Positions 45,001 through 57,427 of a DNA stretch of 64,000 bases are shown here, in pieces. Both the position numbers and the translations under genes were made by a program. The notes beneath the pieces were generated by a model that saw only the letters and a list, made by a program, of their open reading frames with translations, did no database searches and was not told where the DNA came from. Every line of letters starts with the position of its first letter. The stretch's first letter is position 1. Origin of the DNA: Pterois miles (taxonomy: Eukaryota > Chordata > Actinopteri > Perciformes > Scorpaenidae); NCBI GenBank assembly GCA_947000775.1, contig CAMQGK010000327.1, positions 12,208,001 through 12,272,000 of the forward strand, in the 5' to 3' direction.

Positions 45001-45745
45001 ATGTTTCTGGCATCATTGGGCTAAAATTCCATAATAACCTTTGAGCATACTGTAATTCAAGTGGTCTGAGAGATAAGTGGACTTCTGCACCTCCTCATGG
45101 CTCTGTTTTCAGGCATTAAAAATAAAGCCAGTGACAAGAGATTTTGGCCAATCACAGGTCACTTCAGGGAGACAGCGTTAGGCCTTGGAAACAATACTCT
45201 TTATGATACTGGGAATAATGACTCAATACATTGCGATTGACTATAACTTTCCCCAAACTGTATGTGATTATCATAAAGTGATCATGTCTGTAAAGGGGAG
45301 ACTCGTGGGTACCCATAGAACCCATTTTCATTCACATATCTCGAGGTCAGAGGTCAAGTGAACCTTTGAAAATTGCCATGCCAGTTTTTCCACACCACTC
45401 CATTTTCCAAAATTTGGTAGAATATGATACCGGGAACTTCACCTTAGCATTAAAACTGAGCCTGCTACAACTTGCAAAATTGATTGAATATTGGATTTTG
45501 AAGAGGTTAATTAAAAATGTATTGCAAGTGTCTTGTAGAATCAATACAGTATCTCACAACATAATATCATGATACTTATGTGTATTGCAGCACTGATTAA
45601 ATATGAATCAATATTCTGTTACTGTAATGCCTATTTCTCACCTCAGATGTTTTCAGAAACATCTTTTAGTTATTGTTTAACTGTAAAATCAAAAAGTTTG
45701 CTCTGGCTGGTGCACAGCATTTCCTCACATGTGCTCAACATAGCT
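45001..45745 (+). repeat. Dispersed repeat (TCTGATTGGTTGTTTTCC family), copy 3, interrupted
   Basis: The left part (TTCTGCACCTCCTCATGGCT, TTTTGGCCAATCACAGGTCA, to about 45185) matches 34195-34310 directly. The right part (from about 45590) contains ACTGTAATGCCTATTTCTCA in the orientation seen at 24130, and then GCTCTGGCTGGTG. The middle 45186-45590 is a different element. The rearranged order suggests inversion or that the family has inverted internal arms. Confidence 0.55.
45186..45590 (-). mobile_element. Fragment of the 43.4-kb hAT-like element, inverted and nested
   Basis: CCCCAAACTGTATGTGATTA, GGGAGACTCGTGGGTACCCA, CATTTTCATTCACATATCTC and GAGGTCAGAGGTCAAGTGAA are the reverse complement of 43620-43750. 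The termini are lost. From about 45490 the sequence (ATCATGATACTTATGTGTATTG) seems to come from yet another repeat. Confidence 0.65.
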
Positions 45746-47939
45746 GCAAAGTCACAAACTTATAACTTTTAATAACTTTTTAAATCACATTTGCTCTATA
45801 AACGATGAAACTGTAGGAATTCTAAATGGTTGTATCTTGGCTTGAATTACAAGCTCCATCTCAGTCTAAGTATGCAATATAGTAAATGGTCAAAAGCCCA
45901 TTTACAGACATTGGTGTAATCCTTTCAGTAAGGTGAATAACTTGTAGCAGGTGACTAACTAAAACACCAGAGGGAAAAAAAATAGTGCAGGAATTGGCTG
46001 AATGCTAACGAAAAGTGATAAAAACAAAAATCATAAACTAAAGGTTACGTTTTATGTGATGCTTACACTATTGTTTACTGCGAATACTACGTGCCGCTTT
46101 GTGATGTGCATCCGTCTCTCTGTGCATTTATCTCCTCATTCATCTCGCCTATCTTTCTCTCATAAACACACTTCAGTGACACGCCATACGCACCAGCAAA
46201 AGATCCCGCCATATTGTATACAGTCATAAATCTCCTCACAGCAGGAGAGCCAACTTACGGTATGTTCATTAGTGAGGGCATATCACCTCGATAATAAATT
46301 CATCATTTACTTAAACCCAGTGCTTTCCAAGCTATTTGCTGCAGCAGTGGCACTTGTAAGGTTTTGAGAAGCTCTTTGAACAATGTTGTGCTGAAGGTAT
46401 CATGTATATAATTTTTTTTTTCCAGGGTGTTTGTTTTCCTCCTCCTCTCACCTTGCTGGTTGTGATCACTGACAGAAAGTGTCAGCTTTTTGGGTAATCA
46501 CATGTGCTGGAGACCACCTGCCGAGAGAGCTGCTGCCGACAGCTTCACACACACACTGTGATGTAACCTCTACCCTCCTTGTCAAGGAAAAGTATTTTAT
46601 ATAAATGTTTATGCAGGACAGAGAGGGTTACCGCCACCTCCTGTTTTTCCTTTTCTTTCAACAGAAAACAAAATCCAGGACATTTAGAGTAAATCAAAAT
46701 GCTTCAGATGTTTATTTCCGTCCTCTGTGTTCTCAGGGGTATTTGGTAGACTTTTCGAAACAGTCTTTGATTTGAAACATAGTCTGAATATGACAGTGTG
46801 TAACAGTGTTTCCATAGAAAAAGCAATTTGTCACATATCTAAAAAACGAATAAAAACATAACCTGCTTTTATTACTAATAAGATTACCTAGTGGTGTATC
46901 ACACAAGCTTGTGTCATAGTTATCCGTCGAGGCTATCTTAAACTGATATCCTGGCAAGCTTACAGCTGCCTACATTGCAGTTCACTCAACCCAACGACTA
47001 GAGAAGCACTTGCAGGCTGCATGAGGAGCTTGTCCTGACAGCTTGTCATGCCTTTAAGACGCCCACAAAGACAAGCTGAAACTCTACGGACACTTCCAAA
47101 CTACCCTCCATAGTTTGATCATGCCAAGCAGCTGGAGGTCAACAATGGGTGCCTTCAACCTCCAGCAAAAGGTTCCAAGGACCAAGGACTTTCAAAGATT
47201 TGTTCTGTTTCTCCAGAATCATCACACATTGTTCAGAATATCGGCAGTTCAATAGTTAATGCATATATCAGCCCCGAGGGAGGCAGACGCAGCTACACGA
47301 GCTACATAGACGTGTGCACAGCGTGACTGTGGAGTAGTTATCGTCTCCTTTTGCTGCGCACAATGCACGTTTTGGGAACGCTGAACATGGGGGGTATTCT
47401 CTCTAGAGGGGATCTTCTAGACAGGGAATGAAAACTGAACACTCAGGTCAACAGCTAGATCTTGAAGAGATACCTCCAGGCTGCCATCCTCTTTGGATTG
47501 TATGGAAATTCACAGTGTCCACTTTTCTGTTTCTGGCAAACAGCAATGCTTCTTTGGCAGTGCATATACTCACATTGTTGTGACCATACACGACTTTACA
47601 CACCCTCCCATGCTAACGCTGTGATTTTAATGTCAGAGAGGTGTGCTATCCTGAGTGCATCCACATTTGGAGAGGGTAATTTTGTGTGAACCCTGTAAGA
47701 AGATGAACATCGAGTCATCCACTGCAGCAGGATTTCCTCAGGAAGCTCACTTTTCTGGGCTAAACTGCGATGTTTCTGAGAAAAGGACTGAGAACATTCT
47801 TCCACATGTTGCTCGGATAACATTACGCAACCCGATATCACGTCAAGCTGTATAATAGAACTTTCTGTACACCAGAGGATAGCGTTTCAGTGTCACATGC
47901 TGCCTCTCCGAGGCGTGAACATTACACATGTATGAAGGT
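45746..47939. other. Unique non-coding DNA
   Basis: No gene or clear repeat. The 47.46-47.86-kb open frames overlap on both strands and have no family features. Confidence 0.4.
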
Positions 47940-48275
47940 GCAGTGCCAGCAGGGACAACAAAACCACTTAGTTAGGTTTAGAAAAACCATCATGGAAACC
48001 AAACACAATATGTACAGAAACAACATAATGTAGACATGGAAAAGACATCACAAATTTCACTAAAAAACACATCACTGGTGTAACTTACAGCACAAAATAT
48101 CGGTCTCCAGGTTGAAGTCCTGTTTGTTGGACCCATCCACCTCCGTTTCCACCTTTCATAATCAGTCTCTCTCACTTTTCATTCTACGACAGTCACTCTG
48201 AGCGTAGCATATTTACACAGATGCATTTCCATTGCAGTCAGTACAGACTAGATGGTGTACAAATGACACTCTAAA
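47940..48275 (+). repeat. TTAGGTTTAGGC family repeat with the empty SINE site
   Basis: It starts CAGTGCCAGCAGGGACAAC and reads TTAGTTAGGTTTAG, CAATATGTACAGAAACAACA, TTGTTGGACCCATCCACC, CACTTTTCATTCTA, GAGCGTAGCAT and CAGTCAGTACAGACTAGATG. It aligns with 10925-11500 across the SINE insertion point, where the duplicated target occurs only once (48239-48250). Confidence 0.75.
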
Positions 48276-50588
48276 AGCAAGAGCGGCGTTATTACATGCT
48301 TTTGCCTTGCACATTATCGTGTCATTCACACGCCTTTTTGTGCGACCAGAGTGTATTATGTCATCAGAGTGACTTTACACTTAAAAGAACTTAACCTATG
48401 GTTTGGCAAGAGTATACAGTATATGTATTCTAGATTATTTTTTGTGGATATGACAAGCTTTTCTCAGTTAGTCTTACCATTTCTATTACTATAAACATTG
48501 CAGAACTCAGCTAACGACGACATCCCACAGCAACACAAAAACTTCCACTTAGATGAGAAATCTCAGCCTCATTCGGGAGAGTTTGCTTGAAACCCAACCA
48601 TGAATCCAACCATGTGCATGCCTCGCTATATTCTGTTCATCCTCTTCAGACTACACGGTATACCATAACCTCGCAGTAGCGCACAATCATTGCCAGTTTG
48701 TTTGTCGTAGTTATTTTACTGAAAGCTTTTATTTGTACTACAGCCAAAACATTTCCAGGAATCAGTACAGGGATAAGCATGCATTTTCTTTCAAGCCATG
48801 GTCCCCACAATAATTGTTAAAGACATGCGAGCCATGATGTCAATGAGGCAAAAAAAATGAATAAATAACTGAATAAAAATAAAACATCCATCTTTGCTAT
48901 GGGCATATTTTTAATAAGTAATCCTTAATTGTGTACAGTTTGTGTCTTTCATTTTCTTGACATTTAGCCGACCATCTCAAGCTTGATGGGGCATGAAGAC
49001 AGAGTAACAAGCACAATAATGTCCCTATTTTTCCTCCCCCTCCCTCCTTTCCTCTTCCTTTCTCATTCTTTATTTGCGGCGTACATTTTCACTGTTAAAT
49101 GGAATTATGATCAAAGAGTTTGTGGCTGCGTATTGTGCGTCCTAACGTTAGTCACACATCAGTGAGTTGAATTTTGATCTGCCTGGAGCGCCACAGACTA
49201 AAAAGCAAGGCAGACGGAGGGAGCGGCGAGGAAGTGGAGGAGGAGGTGGGGGGGATAAAGAAAGTGAAAACAGGAAACATGGCAAAGAGCGAAAACAATG
49301 TACTCTGGTGCCAGGATCTCTTTTTTTGTGTATATCACTGCCTGTCTCTGCCTCTTTCTCTCTCTCTCTCTTGCCATCTCCTTTTCTCTCCGTCTCCCTT
49401 GAAGCTTGTCAGTTAGAGCCTCGGCTGCCACCAAGGGAATTGGAGGGTATAGGATGTGTGTGTGGAGCAGTGGAGGGAGGGTAACAGACAGAGGGAAAGT
49501 GAGATGAAGAGAAAGCGAGAGAGGAAGAGTCACGGGTGGGTTGAATAATGAGGTAATGTAATAACGCTTGTCTTCTCTTTGTGATGACACTACTGAAACA
49601 TCTCTCCACAAATGCTAAAATGTGCAAATTCTCCACTGTCACATGTAAAAATATCACTAGGAAATGCCACTTTGTCAACCTTCAGGAAATTCATGTTAAA
49701 ATGCAGAATATGTTGTGTATATGCAGCCTTAGTTGCAGTCCTGAAAATGTGTATTAACATAGCTTTACATAATTATATCTCTCCCTACCCTGTTTATACA
49801 CACAATACTGCATACAGTCCCATAAGCAGACAATATTAAAGAATTTCCTCTTTATCTATTTTTTTTTTAGTTACGTGAACGATTGCATTGCCTCCCACAC
49901 TCCCGTAGTGACACAGAGATGATGACAAACCACACATCCTTAACATGCAAAGATGGGAAACTAGGGCTGCTTTTCCCCCCCCCCACCAGAATTTCCATCA
50001 AGTGCGCTCTTTTGAAGATATGAGATTTCTGAGGGGCACTGACGATATTCAAATCAACAGTTTCTGTGAGTTCCATTCAAATAAATAAATAAATGTAAAA
50101 AAACCACCCCACGGCGTGGTTGTCTGTAGACCCAAGTTATACTTTAAGTTGAGCCACAAATGATCCCGTCACTGGCCCTTTGGCCCTCTCAGTCTAATTA
50201 TTGTTAGCCTTGCCTCTGGATTTGAAGCCGCAGTCAGCACTGTTTAAAAAGTGATGACATCCATTAAAATGTCCTGTATTAATATTGAAAAATGTATTGA
50301 ATATGAGGTTTGTTTCTCTACAGGAAGTGTTTTTGATCCATCGGCTGTTTTGTGATTTGTTTCTGTCTTTAATGTTGACAACTTTCCCTCCTCACTGACA
50401 CAGCAGATACGCCAAGTGCTCAGTTCCTCTCAAGCTCTTGTCTTTTGAAGGACTTAAGGGCTGACATGTTACGCTAGAAAACCCAAAGCTGTCAGAGAGC
50501 TTGTGCTTATGCAGTAAAGGCATGCTAAAAAGAATTACTTGTGATGAATAACGGCAAACATTTCTTTTTATATCAGACCACTGCACCC
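48276..50588. other. Non-coding DNA with CT and GGA tracts
   Basis: No gene is recognised. Pyrimidine-rich DNA at 49030-49075 and 49350-49400 and purine-rich DNA at 49200-49280 explain the Ser/Leu-rich and Arg/Gly-rich frames. A run of 10 C lies at 49975-49984. Confidence 0.45.
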
Positions 50589-51002
50589 CAGGACCATCTT
50601 AAGGCATAGGCCATATAGGTGGTCGCGTAGGGCACCACCTTCTGGGAGGCACTGGTCACTCCCTGAAAAAAAAAAAAAAAAATGCCGGTGGGTGCCCTTC
50701 CTCATTTTCTGCACTGAGGTAAGAAATTAATAAATACAGAAAGAAATACACTTTTCACCCAACCCAACTCTCTTTCTCACTCTTTTCCAATGTCTGTAAA
50801 ACAAATACTTGTTAATAAAAGTGTAAATTGTAGTGAAACTGACTAAACACTTTTAAACCAAGAATATCAGGGAATAAGTTTATATTAATAAATGCAATTA
50901 TTTATGAAAATAAAAATCTTAATTTTTGTCTTGAAATGGTCGTGATGTATGATGTGGTTTAAGGGACTAGAGTTAGGGTTCTAAACCCGAAGGCCAGCCC
51001 TG
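50589..51002. mobile_element. hAT-like MITE
   Basis: It starts CAGGACCATCTTAAGGC, and the reverse complement of its right end is CAGGGCTGGCCTTCGGG, so the ends are inverted and begin with CAGG. The flanks CTGCACCC and CTACAACC agree at 6 of 8 positions. Inside are GGCCATATAGGTGGTCGCGT, AGGGCACCACCTTCTGGGAG and TAGAGTTAGGGTTCTAAACC, which I know from a widespread vertebrate hAT derivative. A run of A (50667-50685) has expanded internally. Confidence 0.65.
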
Positions 51003-52640
51003 CTACAACCAGTGCACATACCACACACAGATAAGTTCACACACACACTCCTACCCAGCACTTCACCTCTGCCTCACTCACCTTACAGTCTCAAGCCCCC
51101 AGAGGTTTGACGTTAAACCCCTGGTGAACTCATTAGTGTGCAAATGCCTGCATGGTATGCCTGCGTTTGTGCATGAATGTGCATGTGTGAATGCATGTGG
51201 ACATGACTGTTGAATAGGTGACTGATGGAAAGATATTTGAGGGATGGGAATGATGACGGGCTGTGTGTGCATGCTTGTGTGTTTTCTGCAGTAAATTTAT
51301 TTTGCTTTTGCTGCTATGGATCACGACCCTCCCCTGGACCACCCTTCCATCTCTCTTCTCAAGAGGGTCTGGAGGTCGCGGCCTGGGGAAGATAATTGGG
51401 AGCCGTACCACAGGCAGGCAAAGACAGAAATGCCAAGGCAGTTAGTTGTAGTTTAAGATGGCTCGCCACACATCACACACTCGCAGCAAAAGCCAACTCC
51501 AAAAAAAGAGAGGAAGCATAGATTAAATCTTTTCTCTTCCAGGTTTCAAAGATAACCCGCATCCAGCAGATAAAGTCAACAATAGTCACACAATGATGTT
51601 TCTGTTTGAACAGCCCAACTGCCACGAGCAGGCAGATATCTCCTGCCTCATTGAAGCAGCAGTGACCGGGCCAGCCTTCAGTGACACGACTACAGCACAC
51701 ATGGGATCCACACGTCTGTCCTAGAAGAAGAGAGTTCAGGGGTCTTGGCTTGGGGAAAGTAATTGGGTAGCAGACAGACGGGTCGTACTGAAAGCCAGGC
51801 CAAATTTATCCAAGTAGCAGACAGACAGACATAAACTATAGGCAGTTAGTGAGTCCGGAGAGGCCAGAGCAGCACTGACCAGGGTAACCACTATGCTGAC
51901 ATGTTTTCACACCCAGAACACACCAGGGGATATGTGAGGTCTGCTGTGAGATAGTTAGATATATGGTACTGCTCTGAGGAGGGCTGGCCTTTCAATCAGT
52001 GGCCTGTCACTCATTACTTTTTCACAAAAATCATGTTCAGAAAGTAAGTTTTTAATTAAAAATGGTTTAAAATAACAACAATTTGCAAATATTTGTATAT
52101 AGGCCAAAAAATATTTTCACTTTTTGGCAATAAACAATAATAGTGCATTTGGATATTTTTGCATACTGGGGTCCCTACACAGTCTTAGAATTACATAAAT
52201 TGGGTATCACTGTAAAGCTGAGACTCTTGTTGATCCAATGAGCCCAATTATGTTAATGTGTGATGACGTTAGTCCCCATAGTAGCAATTTCTTTACAGTG
52301 AGATCATTTTTTTTAAATTTATCTGTACAAAATGACCTGTGGGGACCTTTAAGATAATCACAGCCTCAACTTTACAACCAGAAACCTGACCTGGAGACCT
52401 GGGGCATTCAAAGGACATATGGCTTTTCCTAAATTAACAAGAAGGGGGTTTCTCAGCAGCTTCCAGGACGGTGCTCACAATCCAATTGCCAAAAAATGCA
52501 ATTCTTCAAAAATCTCCAAATGAGAATGTTTTAGATACCAAACCACAGCATGGCTTTATCTATGGTGTTCCTCAAGGTCTTAAAGTTGTATTTTGGAGGG
52601 ATTATTGATCATTTTGATCAGTTCTTAACTGATAAAGTGG
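51003..52640. other. Non-coding DNA with a short imperfect duplication
   Basis: GCCTGGGGAAGATAATTGGG (51381-51400) recurs as GCTTGGGGAAAGTAATTGGG (51748-51767), and both are followed by AGGCAGTTAGT. A weaker relative (ACAGTAATTGGCCAACAGAC) lies near 53860. No gene is recognised. Confidence 0.4.
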
Positions 52641-52699
52641 TTACATTTACATAGAGAATTGTTTCAACAACTTATGAGACATAATAGAGCATGGGGATG

Positions 52700-52800
52700 G
52701 CCATTATATACTTTGATCATCATATTCTAACACACTTTTATCATTTGTGAATTTCCCCAGTGTGGGACCAATAAAGGAATATCTTATCTTATCTTATCTT
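52700..52800 (+). mobile_element. LINE 3' tail, plus strand
   Basis: GTGAATTTCCCCAGTGTGGG, then ACCAATAAAGGAATATC and three or more TATCT units. It is the same tail as 852-908 in opposite orientation. How far the 5'-truncated element extends to the left cannot be judged. Confidence 0.65.
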
Positions 52801-53130
52801 CATTCATCGTCAACCGCTTATTCTGTTAGGGGTCGCGGGGGGCTGGAGCCGATCCCAGCTGGCATTGGGTGAAGGCGGGATTCACCCTGGACAGGTCGCC
52901 AGTCCATCGCAGGGCACATAGAGACAGACAACATATAGACAGACAACCATTCACACTGATATTCACACCTACGGGCAATTTAGAGTCATCAATTAACCTA
53001 AATTGCATGTTTTTGGACTGTGGGAGGAAGCCGAGTACCCGGAGAAAACCCACGCTTACACGGGGAGAACATGCAAACTCCACACAGAAGAGTCCCAAGC
53101 TGGAATCGAACCTGCGACTCTCTTGCTTGC
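52801..53130 (-). mobile_element. tRNA-like SINE, copy 7, abutting the LINE tail
   Basis: On the minus strand the B box GGTTCGATTCC is canonical and the body is complete down to AACCGGTT-type end sequence GAATAAGCGGTTGACGATG. The 5' end is truncated at AGCAAGCAAGAGAG, so no A box remains. A short tandem duplication of CATAGACAGACAAC is seen at 52917-52950. The 3' end lies within a few bases of the LINE TATCT tail. Confidence 0.85.
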
Positions 53131-55322
53131 TTCTGATTCATGACTAGAACAATTCAACACACAGTGCTGAGCTGCATCGGAAATTAATCTTCAGGTTCTC
53201 AGCTTTCAGATGATGTACACCACTTCCATGTGGCATTTACTGCTTACCTGCTATCTCCCCCTAAAGACCACCTGTCCCTCTTAAAAAAAGACAAAAATGG
53301 GTCTATTGTGGGTCTCAGAGCGTTAGATAAATCACCGTCATGCATGGCGAAAACAAAGTAAAGCCTGTTCCTCTGTCCTTAGCAGACTGACGAATACAAC
53401 TTTGAAAACATTTTCAACAAAACTGTCTGTTTCTACAGAAACGTTCAAATAGCTTAAAGAAACCCTATAAAATATTAATGTCTTAAATTGAATTTTTGGG
53501 CATGTAATGTTTTGCCAAGACAGCTAGTCTTAATTTCATGTCCTGTGCATTAAACAATTTCCTTCTTTTAACACAAAAGGGTAAACATATTTGAAACTTC
53601 CAACAAAAACAGACAGTATATTTACATACAGTATTAAGGATTAATGAAAGTCATAAAGAGTCTCTGTATTTAGATTCTGTGGCCCCAAGCCAACACATTC
53701 ATACATCCCGGGCAGAGCAGCAGTAGCTGACCAAGCCAGCCTGCCAGATGACATGCCCTCACCTCACCATGCCTTCACATCCACAACACGCTGAGGATCT
53801 GTGGGGACAGCTGGGGCAGACAAGGTGAGAGCCTCAGTTCTCGGAGCTGAGAGAGATACAGTAATTGGCCAACAGACAGAGATAGACTGCACAACCTGCT
53901 CGACACAGTTTCGACTAGGGTACTGTTACAGCTGAAGAAGTCCCTCATCACGCATCTATAGCAGTGTATCCATCCTGCATTGTACTTCACAGACACACTG
54001 GGAATGCTGCACTGAAAAAGCATTAGCGACAAACTAAAAACCCAAACTTTCAAATACAGAGTAAGCAGTGTCAAAACGCAGGTTACAAATTTGTAACCCT
54101 AGTTCAATAAGCACAAGAGGAGCCCTGGAATCTGCAAATTACATCATTCATTTAGTCATTATAATTCATAATTATACAGGTACATTTAAGCATTTTCACT
54201 CAAACTTTTTGATGCATTTTTGTACAGACATTCATGGTCCAATCACAGGATGTATTATGATAGTGATACATAAACTTTCCATCTTGTCCAATACTTTGGT
54301 TTTTGACCAAATACCTGCCTAATGACATTCACCAACTGTTAGCATGCTACTGTTGTCACGTTATATACTAAGATGGCGACAGTATCTTAGCATCTGAAAG
54401 GAGTCGAAGTACAGACTCACAGAGGTCTAGCATTCAGTCTCAACTCAGTCTCTGATTTATCAGTTTAACAACAGAAATAGATCATGATGATATTTTTAAA
54501 TTATTATTCTTTTGTGTGACAAATGTGTAACATGAAAAGCCAAGGCAGATACAGAATGACCTCACCTAGTCATACTAGGCTGTACAAGTGTGATGTTTTC
54601 AACTGACATCTGCATCAAGTGCTAGAGAGGTGTTTTATTTCTCAGGTTTGGACCTCTTGCTCTGCTATGAGAACACTTGACACTGTTGCATGTGTTTCTT
54701 CTTAATGTCCTTCTGAAGAGCACACCCAAATATAGAGTAGCTTAGGGGATTTGGGCCAGGTCTAAGAAGTGCATGTGCCTATGTGTGTGGTTGGTTAGTG
54801 TATGTGTGTTGCTTGCCCCGGGGAGTCCGACTCAGACCAAATTACCTGTCAGGGGTTGACATCACCTACCCCCCAGCCAGCCATACACAGAGGACAACTG
54901 GGCCCAGCTCCAAGGCTCCTGCGATCTGTCAGCTCAACTAGCCTCTCCATCTTTCTCTGTCCTTCTATCTGAATATGTGTTCTTTCTTTCCTTTTCCCCT
55001 TCATTTCCTTCTCTCAGTAATCGTATGAGGTCAAGAAAGTCAGGACAGTCCGTTTATGAAAAAGGTGCCCACTGTCTCCCTCTGGTGCTGGTTATTATTG
55101 CAGCCTGTTGACACGACACCACATGCTAGACACATATAAATGCTGGTGTGTCTTTCTGTCACACACACCTGGGGGTAGATGTGTCACTGGTCTTTGTATC
55201 TTTGGGTCCCAAGGCCCCTGGCTGTCTCTCTCATCATGCCACTATCAACACTCATGAATGGATGCCCCCAACACACAGATACTCATTCAGACACTGGAAC
55301 ACACCACAAATTGCCCCCAAAC

Positions 55323-55323
<1 letters not shown>
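53131..55323. other. Unique non-coding DNA
   Basis: No gene or clear repeat. The 99-codon minus frame at 53775-54074 shows no family features. Confidence 0.4.

Positions 55324-55372
<49 letters not shown>
55324..55372. repeat. CA microsatellite
   Basis: About 24 uninterrupted CA dinucleotides. Confidence 0.95.
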
Positions 55373-55374
<2 letters not shown>

Positions 55375-56045
55375 ATTGAAAATGAATGTCACCCATAAGC
55401 ATAATGCCCACACAGGATGATACACAGTCCCATCCTGCCCCCCCTCTATTTCAGTGTCAGTATCTCACACACCCTCTGACCCCCCACAGTCACCAGAGAG
55501 CGAGGAAATGGAGCCTGAACCAACATGTCTGATTGGGCTGCACTTGTCAAAACAGCAGTAGGAGAATGAAGCTGAATGTTCTCAAGACTGTTCTCTCAAG
55601 GTCACCGATATTTCAACTAGATGTCCTACAGGGAAAAGACTTGACTGACTACTAACTGAGCACACACAAAATGTGATATGTATAATGTATTTTTAACTCT
55701 ACGGGCTAAACTTAAATACAGCTGCTGTAGCATGTGGTGAATGAAACAATGTTTTACAGGACCTGAGCAATGGATGCCTAAAAGTTGAATGTTTTCACCC
55801 CAGCGGTCTGAGATGTATTCATAAATTTAAAATGATTCTTTAAAAAAGAAGTTGTGCCATTACATGTTTTATATGACAGATGGAGAGTGTTTAGATCTAG
55901 GGTTGGCAGTTATCTTCAAAACATTATTTTTGCTAATGTAATTGTTACCAGCACCAGACCTAGGGGATATCTGGACCAGCTGCAAGAGCTACACAGGCGA
56001 GGAAGCACAGTGTGGCCAAGATGTAAACACTGTAGATGGCTGTAA
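55373..56045. other. Unique non-coding DNA
   Basis: No gene is recognised. The region immediately before the direct repeat (55890-56045) may belong to the element discussed at 56.0-56.9 kb. Confidence 0.35.
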
Positions 56046-56893
56046 GGCAATAGAGAGAGGACAAAAGTTAGCATCTTGCATCAGCCACAGCTTGTTTATT
56101 TCTGAACACAATTTCATATAGTATATTCATTCACATTCATTCATTCGCATTATATTGCCATCTGATTTAATGTGCATTTAACGTAATACCAAAACATTTT
56201 CGAAATCAAATTACAATTAGTGTAGCCAAGTTGACCATAATAAAATACAAAACATTCTGCGAAAACAAGAGCTCAAATACTACAACTTATAAAATGAATA
56301 AGCAAAAAAGAAAATCGCTTAACTCAAAATATTAATATGTACCAAAATAACATGATTCATAGTGCACATTCATTTTACCCTAATCCCTATAAACACTCAC
56401 ATATTAACACATACTGTCCCTTTAACACTCATCCAGGACTATCACATTACACACAAACGCTTCCCAGCAGCTCTAATGCAGTTTGACCATGACACATTAG
56501 CAAGGAAGTGTTGGGATACAACCACCGTCTTTACACTGTTGGCTGGCTAATACGTTTTAGGAACATTTGCAACTTATTTTCTAACTCTACTGAACATTAT
56601 GCCACTTCATATTAGTTTGCCACAGTCACAAAACTACCGTGTAAAACTAGAGTTCACGGACACAACTGCTAACAATGGCGACCTCCTTCGTAGCATTTAG
56701 CAACACAGTAAAGCCCGCTACCCTTCTCAACCATGTCAACGTCTACTTACAGCGTTACCCGACGACTCATATGACATTCACATTAGCTGCTGACACAACC
56801 TAAGCATTGAAAAATGAGGTTTGCAGTACCTGTAGATCAATAGAGAGCGAGGACGAAAGTTAGCGTCTGGCATCAGCCACAGCTTGTTTATTA
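56046..56893. repeat. Direct repeat pair about 790 bp apart
   Basis: GGCAATAGAGAGAGGACAAA, AGTTAGCATCTTGCATCAGC and CACAGCTTGTTTATT at 56046-56101 recur at 56834-56889 as ATCAATAGAGAGCGAGGACG, AAAGTTAGCGTCTGGCATCA and GCCACAGCTTGTTTATT. About 50 bp are shared with few differences. The pair could be the ends of an inserted element or a local duplication. Sequence between them contains no long open frame. Confidence 0.6.
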
Positions 56894-56990
56894 CCGAGCT
56901 GCGCGTGAGCGGAGCACGTAGTTACAGCCGCCCTAAAAAGAGCTGCAGCAGCACGAGCGCGCCACCTACTGGCGGGGAGGTATAATAACC
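56880..56990. promoter_or_regulatory. Small CpG-rich patch
   Basis: CCGAGCTGCGCGTGAGCGGA, GCACGTAGTTACAGCCGCC and ACGAGCGCGCCACCTACTGG give a CpG density far above the surrounding DNA. It follows directly on the second direct repeat. It could be a promoter-like part of a transposon or a relic CpG island. No transcript can be linked to it. Confidence 0.35.
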
Positions 56991-57427
56991 TCAAAATAAG
57001 GACTGTGTGGAAGCTGCTGGAGTAGTTCAACTTTATTAATCAACAAAAACTAGGGAGGGGGCAAGGTTTGTTTCAATAAAACTAAACTTGCAGCATTTCC
57101 AAGCTACTACATAATATTTGTTATAATGCTCATTACATCCCAACAAGAATAAAAAAAAATACTCTGACAAAGAAGAGAAAAAAATATATCTGTGCCTGTC
57201 ACAGGACTGCAATAAACCTGTTCAATCATTTAATTGGGATCAAATTAAATTTGACTGATTAGACAGGCTCCCTGCCCCACCTTGCATGCATGGTGCACAT
57301 GCACTCATTGCATGGAGTCTTCCACAAGTTGCTAACTTGACAGCTGTGAGTGCTAATATTAGCCATGTTCATTGTTTCCATTCATAATAATAATTTTTGG
57401 GGACGTGGTTTTGGAGGGAGGGGCTGT
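56991..57427. other. Unique spacer
   Basis: No gene or repeat is recognised. Confidence 0.35.

Noticed and set aside
46930..47860. Possible gene in a more GC-balanced stretch
   Set aside because: Only short overlapping frames on both strands, with no recognisable domain or splice pattern.
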